Of a stretch of 64,000 nt of DNA, positions 53,389 to 63,362 are shown piece after piece. The DNA is taken from NCBI RefSeq assembly GCF_001413925.1, contig NZ_LBMJ01000001.1, positions 1,652,001 to 1,716,000 of the forward strand, read 5' to 3'. Numbering within the stretch: position 1 is the stretch's first letter; every line of letters starts with the position of its first letter. A program made the translations under genes and the position numbers. The notes under the pieces were generated by a model. It searched no databases. It saw nothing but the letters and a program-made list of their open reading frames with translations, and was not told where the DNA came from. The stretch comes from Nonlabens sp. YIK11 (GTDB taxonomy: Bacteria > Bacteroidota > Bacteroidia > Flavobacteriales > Flavobacteriaceae).

Positions 53389-54816
53389 TTAATTCGCCAG
53401 CTTTTTACGCAGATCTTCTACGTACTTATTAAATTGTTTGTCTGTGGAAGCAAGGTTGTCAACCGTCTTACAGGCATGTAAAACCGTTGCGTGGTCGCGT
53501 TTCCCTATTTTTGATCCAATGCTGGCAAGTGATGCCTTAGTCATTTTCTTTGAGAAATACATCGCCAATTGACGCGCTTGTACAATATGACGCTTGCGGG
53601 TTTTGGATTGTAGAGTTTCAACGTCCATCTGGAAGTAATCGCTCACAACTTTTTGGATCTGATCGATGCTTACCTCACGTTTGGTATTCTTGACGTAGTT
53701 CTCAACAATCTTTTTGGCCAGTTCAATAGTGATGTCCTTATGGTTAAAGGAAGAATGTGCAATCAACGAGATGATGGCACCTTCCAGCTCACGAATGTTG
53801 GTTTTGATGTTATCTGCTAGATAATTGATGATGTCTTCTTCCATTTCCACACCATCGCGATACAATTTGTTCTTGATGATGGAGACTCTTGTTTCATAAT
53901 CTGGATGATTGAGCTCTGCACTCAAACCCCATTTGAATCTGGAAAGTAAGCGCTGCTCGATATCCTGCATATCTACAGGCTTTTTATCACTCGTTAGAAT
54001 GACTTGCTTACCATTTTGATGTAGGTGATTGAAAATATGGAAGAATACATCTTGGGTTCCTGCCTTACCAGCAAAGAATTGGATGTCATCCACGATCAAT
54101 ACATCTACAATTTGATAGAAGTGAATAAAATCATTTCTATTGTTCTTGCGTACGGACTCGATGAACTGCTGGGTAAATTTTTCAGCACTTATATATAGAA
54201 CCGTTTTATCTGGATAATTCTCCTTGATGCCTACACCTATGGCATGAGCAAGGTGTGTTTTTCCAAGGCCAACACCACCAAAAATCAATAATGGATTAAA
54301 TGAAGTTCCGCCTGGTTTGTTAGAAACCGCCATACCAGCACTACGTGCAAGTCTGTTGGAATCACCTTCTAGAAACGTATCAAAATTATAGGAAGGATTG
54401 AGTTGAGACTCAATCTTTACATTACGTATTCCAGGAATGATAAACGGATTTTTAAGCTCTGGACTTTTACTGCGTACAGGAGCGTCAACCGTTTGTGAAT
54501 TTTGAAATGTACGGTTGCTGCTGGGTATTTTTTCGGTGAATGGTTCCATACCTTTTAAGGTATTCTCCATTCTAATGGCGTATATCAATTTAGCTCCTTC
54601 ACCTAGCTCTTTTGTAAGGGCTGTTTTAAGCAATTTGATGTAATGTTCTTCGAGCCATTCGTAGAAAAAACGGCTGGGAACTTGTATACTCAACGCTGTA
54701 TCAGTTAGCTTTACTGCCTTGATGGGTAAAAACCAAGTTTTGTAGGCTTGTGGGTTAATATTATCCTTTATGAATTCAAGACAATTTTCCCATACCGATT
54801 CTGCCGTCGATGTCAT
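53389..54816 (-). CDS. dnaA: Chromosomal replication initiator protein DnaA
   Basis: 475 residues. N-terminal DnaB-loading domain (VWENCLEFIKDNINPQAYKTWFLPI), Walker A GGVGLGKTHLAHA, Walker B VLIVDDIQFFAGK, and the C-terminal DNA-binding helix-turn-helix with IGKRDHATVLHACKTV. The 193-base upstream gap contains no DnaA-box cluster that I can see, so oriC is probably elsewhere. Directly precedes an LMW phosphatase. Confidence 0.96.
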   Translation of the reverse strand: MTSTAESVWENCLEFIKDNINPQAYKTWFLPIKAVKLTDTALSIQVPSRFFYEWLEEHYIKLLKTALTKELGEGAKLIYAIRMENTLKGMEPFTEKIPSSNRTFQNSQTVDAPVRSKSPELKNPFIIPGIRNVKIESQLNPSYNFDTFLEGDSNRLARSAGMAVSNKPGGTSFNPLLIFGGVGLGKTHLAHAIGVGIKENYPDKTVLYISAEKFTQQFIESVRKNNRNDFIHFYQIVDVLIVDDIQFFAGKAGTQDVFFHIFNHLHQNGKQVILTSDKKPVDMQDIEQRLLSRFKWGLSAELNHPDYETRVSIIKNKLYRDGVEMEEDIINYLADNIKTNIRELEGAIISLIAHSSFNHKDITIELAKKIVENYVKNTKREVSIDQIQKVVSDYFQMDVETLQSKTRKRHIVQARQLAMYFSKKMTKASLASIGSKIGKRDHATVLHACKTVDNLASTDKQFNKYVEDLRKKLAN

Positions 54817-55009
54817 AAATATTGTTTTATCTGGTTAGGTTCGACTCTAATATGAACGAGGAAATTGAAGCACAAAGTGGCTACCTCAAGAGTGGTACAA
54901 ATATGTGTATAAAAAACCTTAAAAAAAATAAAAAGTAGGGTTGGTTTTTACCAAATATAATTGCATGCAGGAACCATTTTAATCCACCTAATTTTACATC
55001 ATAAAATAT

Positions 55010-55414
55010 ATGAAAAATTCGATCATCGACATTGTGCCACGGTATGCCGAAACCGACCAGATGGGAATCGTTCATCATTCTAACTATTTGATTTACATGG
55101 AGCAAGCTAGACTTGACTGGTTGGATGCTTTAGGTTTTTCTTATCAAAAAATGGAAGATTCTGGAGTGCTTTTACCTGTTTATCAAATAGATATAAAGTA
55201 TAAAAATCCGATCAAGTTTGGGGACGAAATTTCTGTCAAAACCACCCTTAAGAATCTTCCTACAACAAGGGTCGTTTTTGAGTATGAAATCACAAAAAAG
55301 GACGGTTCCGTATGTGCCACGGCAGAGCTTACTTTAGTGTTCACAGATGCCAAAACCTTTAGACCTCGTAAACCAATTCCCGAATTTTTGGAAAAGTGTA
55401 AAACTCTGTTTTAA
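55010..55414 (+). CDS. Acyl-CoA thioesterase, YbgC/4HBT family
   Basis: 134 residues, hotdog fold. Signature ETDQMGIVHHSNYLIYMEQARLDWLDALGF with the catalytic Asp and His. Hydrolyses acyl-CoA; specificity cannot be read. The PNPOx-like gene follows 29 bases later. Confidence 0.9.
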   Translation: MKNSIIDIVPRYAETDQMGIVHHSNYLIYMEQARLDWLDALGFSYQKMEDSGVLLPVYQIDIKYKNPIKFGDEISVKTTLKNLPTTRVVFEYEITKKDGSVCATAELTLVFTDAKTFRPRKPIPEFLEKCKTLF

Positions 55415-55443
55415 CTACGACTACTTTATCATAAAATCATAGA

Positions 55444-55992
55444 ATGCTAGACGACTATTTCCAAGACTTGAAACACGAATTGCGAGGTGCGATGAGTAAG
55501 CGCAATCACCCTTTTAAATACGCCTACTTGTCCACCGTCGATGAAAATCTACAACCTCGAGCAAGAACTATCGTGATTAGAGAAGTAAGTGAAGCCATGA
55601 ACTTCACCATTTTTACTGATTCGAGAACGACCAAGGTACATCAATTGCAACAAAACCCTAAAGCAAGTCTGCTGTTTTACCACAATAAAGGTTTACGTCA
55701 AATTAGAGTGGATGGAATTCTAGAACCTATTACAGATCCGCAAGAAGTTAAACGTCTTTTCCAAAAGGTTTCTTCTAAATCGATTAAAGATTACACGACC
55801 CAACTGCCGCCAGGATCACCCATAAAAAATCCTGATCATGTGGAATATGTAGAGCGATCAGAGAATCATTTCTTGCCATTACAACTCACGCCTGCATCCA
55901 TTGAGTTGCTACAACTCAAACGACCCAATCACTTGAGAGCGCTTTATACTTTTGACAATAATCAATGGCAAGGTCAATGGCTAGTGCCTTAA
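55444..55992 (+). CDS. PNPOx-family FMN-binding protein
   Basis: 182 residues. Split-barrel flavin fold with HPFKYAYLSTVDENLQPRARTIVIREV, FTIFTDSRTTKVHQLQQNPKASLLFYH and a C-terminal EFLPLQLTP-like motif (ENHFLPLQLTPASIELLQL). Related to pyridoxamine-phosphate oxidase; whether it oxidises pyridoxamine phosphate or another flavin substrate is open. Its stop overlaps the convergent YigZ stop by 4 bases. Confidence 0.8.
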   Translation: MLDDYFQDLKHELRGAMSKRNHPFKYAYLSTVDENLQPRARTIVIREVSEAMNFTIFTDSRTTKVHQLQQNPKASLLFYHNKGLRQIRVDGILEPITDPQEVKRLFQKVSSKSIKDYTTQLPPGSPIKNPDHVEYVERSENHFLPLQLTPASIELLQLKRPNHLRALYTFDNNQWQGQWLVP

Positions 55993-56588
55993 ACACTAGC
56001 GGTAATAGGGTACATGGCATTTAATTGCTCAAGGGTTCGCTCCACGGCATTGAGAGGTACGCCTATGGTCATTTTACAGGATTCGGTAAGATCCTGATTT
56101 TTGATATTAAAGGAATGCTCATCCACAAACCTCATGACTTGGCTCATTTGTGGATATTCAAAAGAGATGATAATGTCTTTAGTAATGACACGTTCCACGA
56201 TCTGTGCCTGATCCAATGCCAATCTAGCGGCCTCGCGATAGGCTTGAATCAAACCACCAACACCTAGTTTTGTCCCACCAAAAATTCTACTCACCACCAC
56301 CAGCACATCACTCATTTCAAAAGCGTTGATCTGCGATAGGATAGGATCGCCAGCACTATGATTGGGTTCGCCATCATCGTTGGAGCGGTATACATCATTG
56401 GTAGGGCCTAATTTCCAGGCATAGCAATGGTGTCCAGCTTTCGGGTGTTGGTTGCGCAGCGATGGAATGATGTCATTCAGCTGGTCCTCATGGGTAAAGG
56501 GAAAAGCGGTAGCATAAAATTTACTGCCACGTTCCTTATAAAGAATCTCCTCGGTAGCTGCAGTTATGGTTTTATAACGATCTTTCAT
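55989..56588 (-). CDS. YigZ/IMPACT family protein
   Basis: 199 residues from ATG 56588. The 10 upstream residues of the longer frame (MYRFRESVTH) are the palindrome read in a third frame, so the later ATG is preferred. UPF0029 core: KFYATAFPFTHEDQLNDIIPSLRNQHPKAGHHCYAWKLG, SNDDGEPNHSAGDPIL, VVVSRIFGGTKLGVGGLIQAY. Ribosome-linked translation-control family; function incompletely known. Confidence 0.88.
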   Translation of the reverse strand: MKDRYKTITAATEEILYKERGSKFYATAFPFTHEDQLNDIIPSLRNQHPKAGHHCYAWKLGPTNDVYRSNDDGEPNHSAGDPILSQINAFEMSDVLVVVSRIFGGTKLGVGGLIQAYREAARLALDQAQIVERVITKDIIISFEYPQMSQVMRFVDEHSFNIKNQDLTESCKMTIGVPLNAVERTLEQLNAMYPITASV

Positions 56589-56593
56589 GTGAG

Positions 56594-57460
56594 TTACGCT
56601 TTCGCGAAAGCGATACAAATTATAGCCAGTACTGCAAGAGCAATGCCCCAGTAATTCTTGACCAGCAAACGTTCCTTGAACAACAGGTAGCCCAAAAGCG
56701 TGGTGAACAGAACCGTTCCCACGTGGTTAATGGGAAAGAAAACGCTGCTTTCCATACCGTTTTTAAGCGCCTTGATCAAAAAATGAATGGAGAAATAATT
56801 GGGTATGCCCAATGCTATTCCCGCAACAACAGATTTCAATTGCAAACGCCTGCCATTAAAGGCTTCATAGACCAAAATCAACAACCCTAAACCGAAGGCA
56901 GCCACAAAGCAAACCGCACTAAAAATGGGATCATCGCCATCTGGGACGAAATTCTTCTCGGCATATTTGATGATGGTGTCGATGGTGCCGCTGCCCAGAA
57001 AAAGCAGCGCTGGTAGCAGTAATTCTTTTTTATGAATGGTAAGGCCATCCTTAGATTTTAACGAAGCCAGATACACAGACGCCAGGGCAATAACTATTCC
57101 TGCCATCTTGAGCCATCCCAAACTCTCGCTGTAAGCCCAAATTCCAAAAACTACGGGTATGATGAGTGACATTTTGCTAGCCACTGCTGCGACCGACAAT
57201 CCGTTTTTTTGACTGGTTAATGCCAGTATGTTGAATACGGTAATGAAAAGAGCGCCTAGAATAATGGAGAACCAAAACCAGTTGCCGTTGACAATTTTGG
57301 TCACTGATATTTCACCTTGAAAAACCAGTAATCCGGTGACGGCAGCAACCAAATAATTGATGACAATAGCGTGCAAAGTATTGACTTCAAATACCTTAAA
57401 GTACTTGAATATCACGTACAACAAACTGGAAGTGAGAACACTTAGAACGAGCCAGATCAT
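56594..57460 (-). CDS. EamA/DMT-family transporter
   Basis: 288 residues, ten membrane helices in two EamA repeats. Core segments: NILALTSQKNGLSVAAVASKMSLIIPVVFGIWAYSE and FFPINHVGTVLFTTLLGYLLFKERLLVKNYWGIALAVLAII. Ends in IAFAKA, coded by a palindrome copy that overlaps the YigZ start region. Starts by 4-base overlap on ribD. Confidence 0.85.
   Translation of the reverse strand: MIWLVLSVLTSSLLYVIFKYFKVFEVNTLHAIVINYLVAAVTGLLVFQGEISVTKIVNGNWFWFSIILGALFITVFNILALTSQKNGLSVAAVASKMSLIIPVVFGIWAYSESLGWLKMAGIVIALASVYLASLKSKDGLTIHKKELLLPALLFLGSGTIDTIIKYAEKNFVPDGDDPIFSAVCFVAAFGLGLLILVYEAFNGRRLQLKSVVAGIALGIPNYFSIHFLIKALKNGMESSVFFPINHVGTVLFTTLLGYLLFKERLLVKNYWGIALAVLAIICIAFAKA
56597..56612. repeat. 16-bp palindrome copy (exact) at a gene junction
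   Basis: Exact copy forming the last codons of the EamA gene (AFAKA, stop follows) and lying just upstream of the YigZ start at 56588. Confidence 0.95.
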
Positions 57461-58470
57461 GGTTGCTTGAAAATTTTAAGGACGTCGTCTTTGATCATCA
57501 AGCTTTCCTGTAGGATTACATTTTTGGGAATCAACGGTGCTTTGAGTCCATTTTTGAAGTAAATGGTCGTACCCATATATTGATGGATCTCATCCCAAAG
57601 ATCTTTTTCTAGAAACTGCTGCAAAGTTTTGGCGCCACCTTCAACAATGACGCTTTGTATGTTGAGGTGATAAAGGTCTTGAATGATGCTTTCGGTTTCA
57701 CTTGAGTCTCTGCGCAAGATTTGGGTCACCGCATCCTCGTTAAAAACATTTAGATTTTCGGGTAAATCATTTCTTGAGTCCAAAACGATTCTTATGGGGT
57801 TGTTCCCATACCATTCACGTACCGTTAGGTTAGGATTATCATCCAGTGCGGTTTGCGCACCTATTAGGATACTATTTTCTTGTGCTCTTGATCGGTGTGT
57901 GTGTTGCCTGGAATATGAATTGGTAATCCATACAGGTTTCTGTTCATCTTTGGTTGCTGGTGCAATGAAGCCATCTGCGGTTTCGGCCCATTTGAGAATG
58001 ATGTAGGGTCGTTGTTTTTTGTGGTAGGTAAAGAATCTTTTGTTCAGGTCATTGCATTTCTCTTCAAGAATTCCTGTAATGACTTCAACACCTGCTGCGC
58101 GTAGTAGTTCTGCGCCTTTGCCGGCCACTTTTTCATGCGGGTCCAAGGTGCCGATGACCACTTTTTTAAACTTCTTTTCAATAATCAAAGACGCGCAAGG
58201 TGGTGTCTTACCGTGATGGGAACAAGGCTCTAGATTGACATAGATGGTGGCTTTTTCAAAATCAGAGGTTGCATAGCCGTTGCGTTCTGCCGCTGCAATG
58301 GCGTTTACTTCGGCATGTGGCTCTCCAGATTTTAAATGAAAACCTTCACCTAAAACTATTCCTTCATCACTCACAATCACAGACCCAACCAGCGGATTGG
58401 GATAAGTGGTTCCCAAACCATTCACAGCTAGTTGGATGCATCGTTGTATATAAAACTCGTCTCTAGTCAA
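57457..58470 (-). CDS. ribD: RibD, riboflavin bifunctional deaminase/reductase, TTG start
   Basis: Two steps of riboflavin synthesis: deaminating and reducing the pyrimidine intermediate. 337 residues, close to usual length. N-terminal deaminase zinc site HAEVNAI and PCSHHGKTPPCA, C-terminal reductase (ILKWAETADGFIAP, SRAQENSILIGAQTALDDNPNLTVR, VIVEGGAKTLQQFL). The start is TTG at 58470; no ATG fits the N-terminus (TRDEFYIQRCIQLAVNGLGTTYPNPLVG). A -7-like TAAATTTG (58483-58476, minus) is 6 bases upstream, so the message may have almost no leader. Confidence 0.9.
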   Translation of the reverse strand: MTRDEFYIQRCIQLAVNGLGTTYPNPLVGSVIVSDEGIVLGEGFHLKSGEPHAEVNAIAAAERNGYATSDFEKATIYVNLEPCSHHGKTPPCASLIIEKKFKKVVIGTLDPHEKVAGKGAELLRAAGVEVITGILEEKCNDLNKRFFTYHKKQRPYIILKWAETADGFIAPATKDEQKPVWITNSYSRQHTHRSRAQENSILIGAQTALDDNPNLTVREWYGNNPIRIVLDSRNDLPENLNVFNEDAVTQILRRDSSETESIIQDLYHLNIQSVIVEGGAKTLQQFLEKDLWDEIHQYMGTTIYFKNGLKAPLIPKNVILQESLMIKDDVLKIFKQP

Positions 58471-58538
58471 GGAAACAAATTTAAGATTATAGAACGCTAT
58501 GTTGACTATCCATCGATAACTTTAAGAGCACATAAATA

Positions 58539-58567
58539 TTGGGCGTCACATCACCATAGTATCTTTG
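58539..58567 (+). promoter_or_regulatory. Promoter of the GNAT gene, predicted leaderless
   Basis: TTG at 58539-58541, 18-base spacer, TATCTTTG at 58560-58567. The ATG is at 58572, so transcription should start at or next to the start codon. Confidence 0.6.
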
Positions 58568-58571
58568 AGAT

Positions 58572-59051
58572 ATGAACATTAGAAAAATACAGCCTAAGGA
58601 TAACCCTGCGGTACGCGATATTATCCAGCAAACCATTCTTGAGCACAACGCCCCTAAAGAAGGAACCGCCTACAGCGACGCGGCAACCCAATCCATGTAT
58701 ATGGAGTACCAAAAACCCAGATGCGTGTATTATGTGGTAGAAATAGATGGTAAAATATGCGGTGGTGCTGGAATTGCACCATTAGCCAATTATCCAGAAG
58801 GTATTTGCGAGTTGCAAAAAATGTACTTTTTACCTGAGGTTCGTGGTAAAGGCTACGGCAAGCAGTTAATGAACAAGTGCCTGGAAGCTGCAAAATCTTT
58901 TAAATTTTCAAAAGTCTATCTGGAAACCATGGACAATATGTACGATGCTCAGGGATTGTATAAACGAGTAGGCTTTGAACTGTTGACCCAACCGTTGGGA
59001 AATACGGGTCATTACAGCTGTCCGGTGCAAATGATTAAAAATCTGGATTAA
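58572..59051 (+). CDS. GNAT family N-acetyltransferase
   Basis: 159 residues. CoA-binding block LPEVRGKGYGKQLMNKCLEAAKSF and conserved VYLETMDNMYDAQGLYKRVGFE. Transfers an acetyl group to an unknown amine or peptide. Next gene starts 1 base after its stop, so it is cotranscribed with prmC; acting on the same target is possible but unproven. Confidence 0.88.
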   Translation: MNIRKIQPKDNPAVRDIIQQTILEHNAPKEGTAYSDAATQSMYMEYQKPRCVYYVVEIDGKICGGAGIAPLANYPEGICELQKMYFLPEVRGKGYGKQLMNKCLEAAKSFKFSKVYLETMDNMYDAQGLYKRVGFELLTQPLGNTGHYSCPVQMIKNLD

Positions 59052-59052
59052 G

Positions 59053-59913
59053 ATGACGCTACGACAGTTACGGGATATTTACGTGAGTAGACTGGCAGAT
59101 CTTTATCCAGAAAACGAGATCGTTTCGATCTTCAAGATCGTTTGCGAAGACCTGTTGCACATGAGTAAGTCAGACATTATGATAAGAGGTGAAGAACCCT
59201 TAACGCATTTGAAGGAAGAAATCTTGCTCAGGTCGCTGGAAACCTTACTTGCAGGCACGCCAGTACAGCATATCACGGGAATTGGGCATTTTTACGGTCA
59301 TGAATTCAAGGTCAACGAACATACCTTAATACCACGCCAGGAAACGGAAGAACTCGTCCAGTGGATCCTTGACGACCACAAGGGAAAACAAATCAATTCC
59401 ATTTTGGATATAGGTACAGGTAGTGGTTGTATTGGGGTTAGTTTGGGTAACGCTTTCGCGAAAGCGAACTCCCTAAAACCTTCTTCAAAAATCACACTTT
59501 TGGATCTGTCTAAAAATACCTTGCAAGTGGCAGCCTCAAACGCAGAAGCTATTTCGCCAGAGGTAAATTTTGAATTCAAACATCAAGACATTTTAGTCAC
59601 AGAAAAGCTGGAACCCTTTGATATTATCGTTAGCAATCCACCGTATGTGCGCGAGTTGGAAAAGCCAGAATTACATAAAAACGTTTTAGATTTTGATCCA
59701 GAGATGGCATTGTTTGTTGAAAATGACGATCCGCTGGTGTTTTATAGAAAAATTCTTGAGTTGGCCAAGGATCATAACAATCCGTTAGTGTATTTTGAGA
59801 TCAACCAATATTTGCCAGAAGAGATGAAACAGCTTGCGATCCAGCTGGGTTATGAGCACGAATTACGCAAAGACTTGAATGGCAACTGGCGCATGATGAA
59901 GTGCTGGAAGTGA
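59053..59913 (+). CDS. prmC: Release-factor glutamine methyltransferase
   Basis: Methylates the GGQ glutamine of release factors such as RF1 (prfA at 7825). 286 residues: N-terminal helical domain, then LIPRQETEELVQW, SAM motif ILDIGTGSGCIGVSLG, and the NPPY catalytic loop (SNPPYVRELEKPEL). A palindrome copy encodes AFAKA directly after the SAM motif in GNAFAKANSLKPSSKITLLD, a surface loop, so it is probably harmless. Confidence 0.93.
   Translation: MTLRQLRDIYVSRLADLYPENEIVSIFKIVCEDLLHMSKSDIMIRGEEPLTHLKEEILLRSLETLLAGTPVQHITGIGHFYGHEFKVNEHTLIPRQETEELVQWILDDHKGKQINSILDIGTGSGCIGVSLGNAFAKANSLKPSSKITLLDLSKNTLQVAASNAEAISPEVNFEFKHQDILVTEKLEPFDIIVSNPPYVRELEKPELHKNVLDFDPEMALFVENDDPLVFYRKILELAKDHNNPLVYFEINQYLPEEMKQLAIQLGYEHELRKDLNGNWRMMKCWK
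59451..59466. repeat. 16-bp palindrome copy (exact)
   Basis: Exact copy in prmC, read as AFAKA in the loop between the SAM-motif helix and the next strand. Last copy seen in the window. Confidence 0.95.
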
Positions 59914-59968
59914 ACGAGTTTGGAATTAAAATTGTAATTTGCACAGCATCTGTGCAAACGAAAGAATT

Positions 59969-60208
59969 ATGGCAACAAAGAATTTAACCATCAGGCTGTC
60001 TGACCAATTGATCGAGGCCAGTAAAGAGTATGCAAAAAAGCAGGGCAAGTCATTGAACGAAATGATTCGCGAGTTTTTGGAGACGAATGTTAAAAAGCCC
60101 GACTCCTATCAAACGCCTATGGAAAAAATGATGAGAATCGCTGAAGAAAATGCTGTTTACAGTGACGGTTATAAATTTGATAGAGAAGAAGCAAACGAAA
60201 GATTATAA
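59969..60208 (+). CDS. Antitoxin-like ribbon-helix-helix protein (first of tandem pair)
   Basis: 79 residues from ATG 59969, which matches the N-terminus of the neighbouring paralog. N-terminal ATKNLTIRLSDQLIEASKEYAKKQGKSLNEMIREFLE is RHH-like DNA-binding. The C-terminal part (PMEKMMRIAEENAVYSDGYKFDREEANERL) would be the toxin-binding tail. Its first ~50 bases are nearly identical to the second copy, so duplication was recent. No toxin gene of its own follows. Confidence 0.75.
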   Translation: MATKNLTIRLSDQLIEASKEYAKKQGKSLNEMIREFLETNVKKPDSYQTPMEKMMRIAEENAVYSDGYKFDREEANERL

Positions 60209-60211
60209 TTT

Positions 60212-60442
60212 ATGGCAACAAAGAATTTAACCATTAGGCTGTCTGACCAATTGATTGAGGCAAACAAGAAATATGCTAAAAAACTAGGTAAATCATTGAA
60301 CGAAATGATTAGGGAGTTTTTGCAGCGTAATGTTCAAAATGAGGATGAAAAAAGCTGGGCAGACGAATGGATTGAGTTTTCTGAAAAGAATGCTAAAGAC
60401 ATAGGTTACACTTGGAACAGGGAAGAGGCTAATGAAAGATAG
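60212..60442 (+). CDS. VapB-type antitoxin (second of tandem pair)
   Basis: 76 residues, RHH-like N-terminus nearly identical in DNA and protein to the preceding gene, but a different middle part (NEDEKSWADEWIEFSEKNAKDIG) and the shared end REEANER. It overlaps the PIN toxin start by 11 bases, the coupling expected for the cognate antitoxin. Confidence 0.8.
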   Translation: MATKNLTIRLSDQLIEANKKYAKKLGKSLNEMIREFLQRNVQNEDEKSWADEWIEFSEKNAKDIGYTWNREEANER

Positions 60443-60845
60443 AATATTTGTAGACAGTAACATTTTTATCTATTTATTAGATTCTAAAAATCTTCAAAAG
60501 CAAAGAAAAGCGGGAAGCTTTTTAAAATCTATAGAAGAAGCGGACGTACAGATTTCTACTCAGGTGGTAAAAGAATTTTGTAACGTAATGATTAATAAAT
60601 TCAAGTTGTCCGAAACTACGGTAAGAGATAGTCTCTCTTTGTTTAGTAGAATGTCCATTGCAGATACCCCAATTTCTCTAATTCAGAAGGCTATTCAACT
60701 GAAGTATAAATATCAGCTTCAGTTTTATGACAGTATAATTGTGGCAGCTGCATTGGAAACTCATTGCAATATACTCTACAGTGAAGACATGCAACACTCA
60801 CAATCCATAGAAGGCCTTCAAATCATTAACCCATTCCAAAATTAA
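60432..60845 (+). CDS. VapC-type PIN-domain toxin
   Basis: 137 residues. PIN acidic cluster: Asp 8 in FVDSNIFIYLLD, Glu in VVKEFCNVMI, Asp in QFYDSIIVAAAL and Glu/Asp in LYSEDMQ. Expected to be a ribonuclease inhibited by the overlapping antitoxin. LigA starts at the next base, so the TA unit is inserted directly before ligA. Confidence 0.85.
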   Translation: MKDRIFVDSNIFIYLLDSKNLQKQRKAGSFLKSIEEADVQISTQVVKEFCNVMINKFKLSETTVRDSLSLFSRMSIADTPISLIQKAIQLKYKYQLQFYDSIIVAAALETHCNILYSEDMQHSQSIEGLQIINPFQN

Positions 60846-63339
<2,494 letters not shown>

Positions 63340-63362
63340 TTTGAATGTCTTAAATTAAGAGG

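Noticed and set aside
54817..55009. Origin of replication next to dnaA
   Set aside because: No cluster of DnaA boxes or A+T-rich unwinding repeats seen in the gap; oriC often lies away from dnaA in Bacteroidota.
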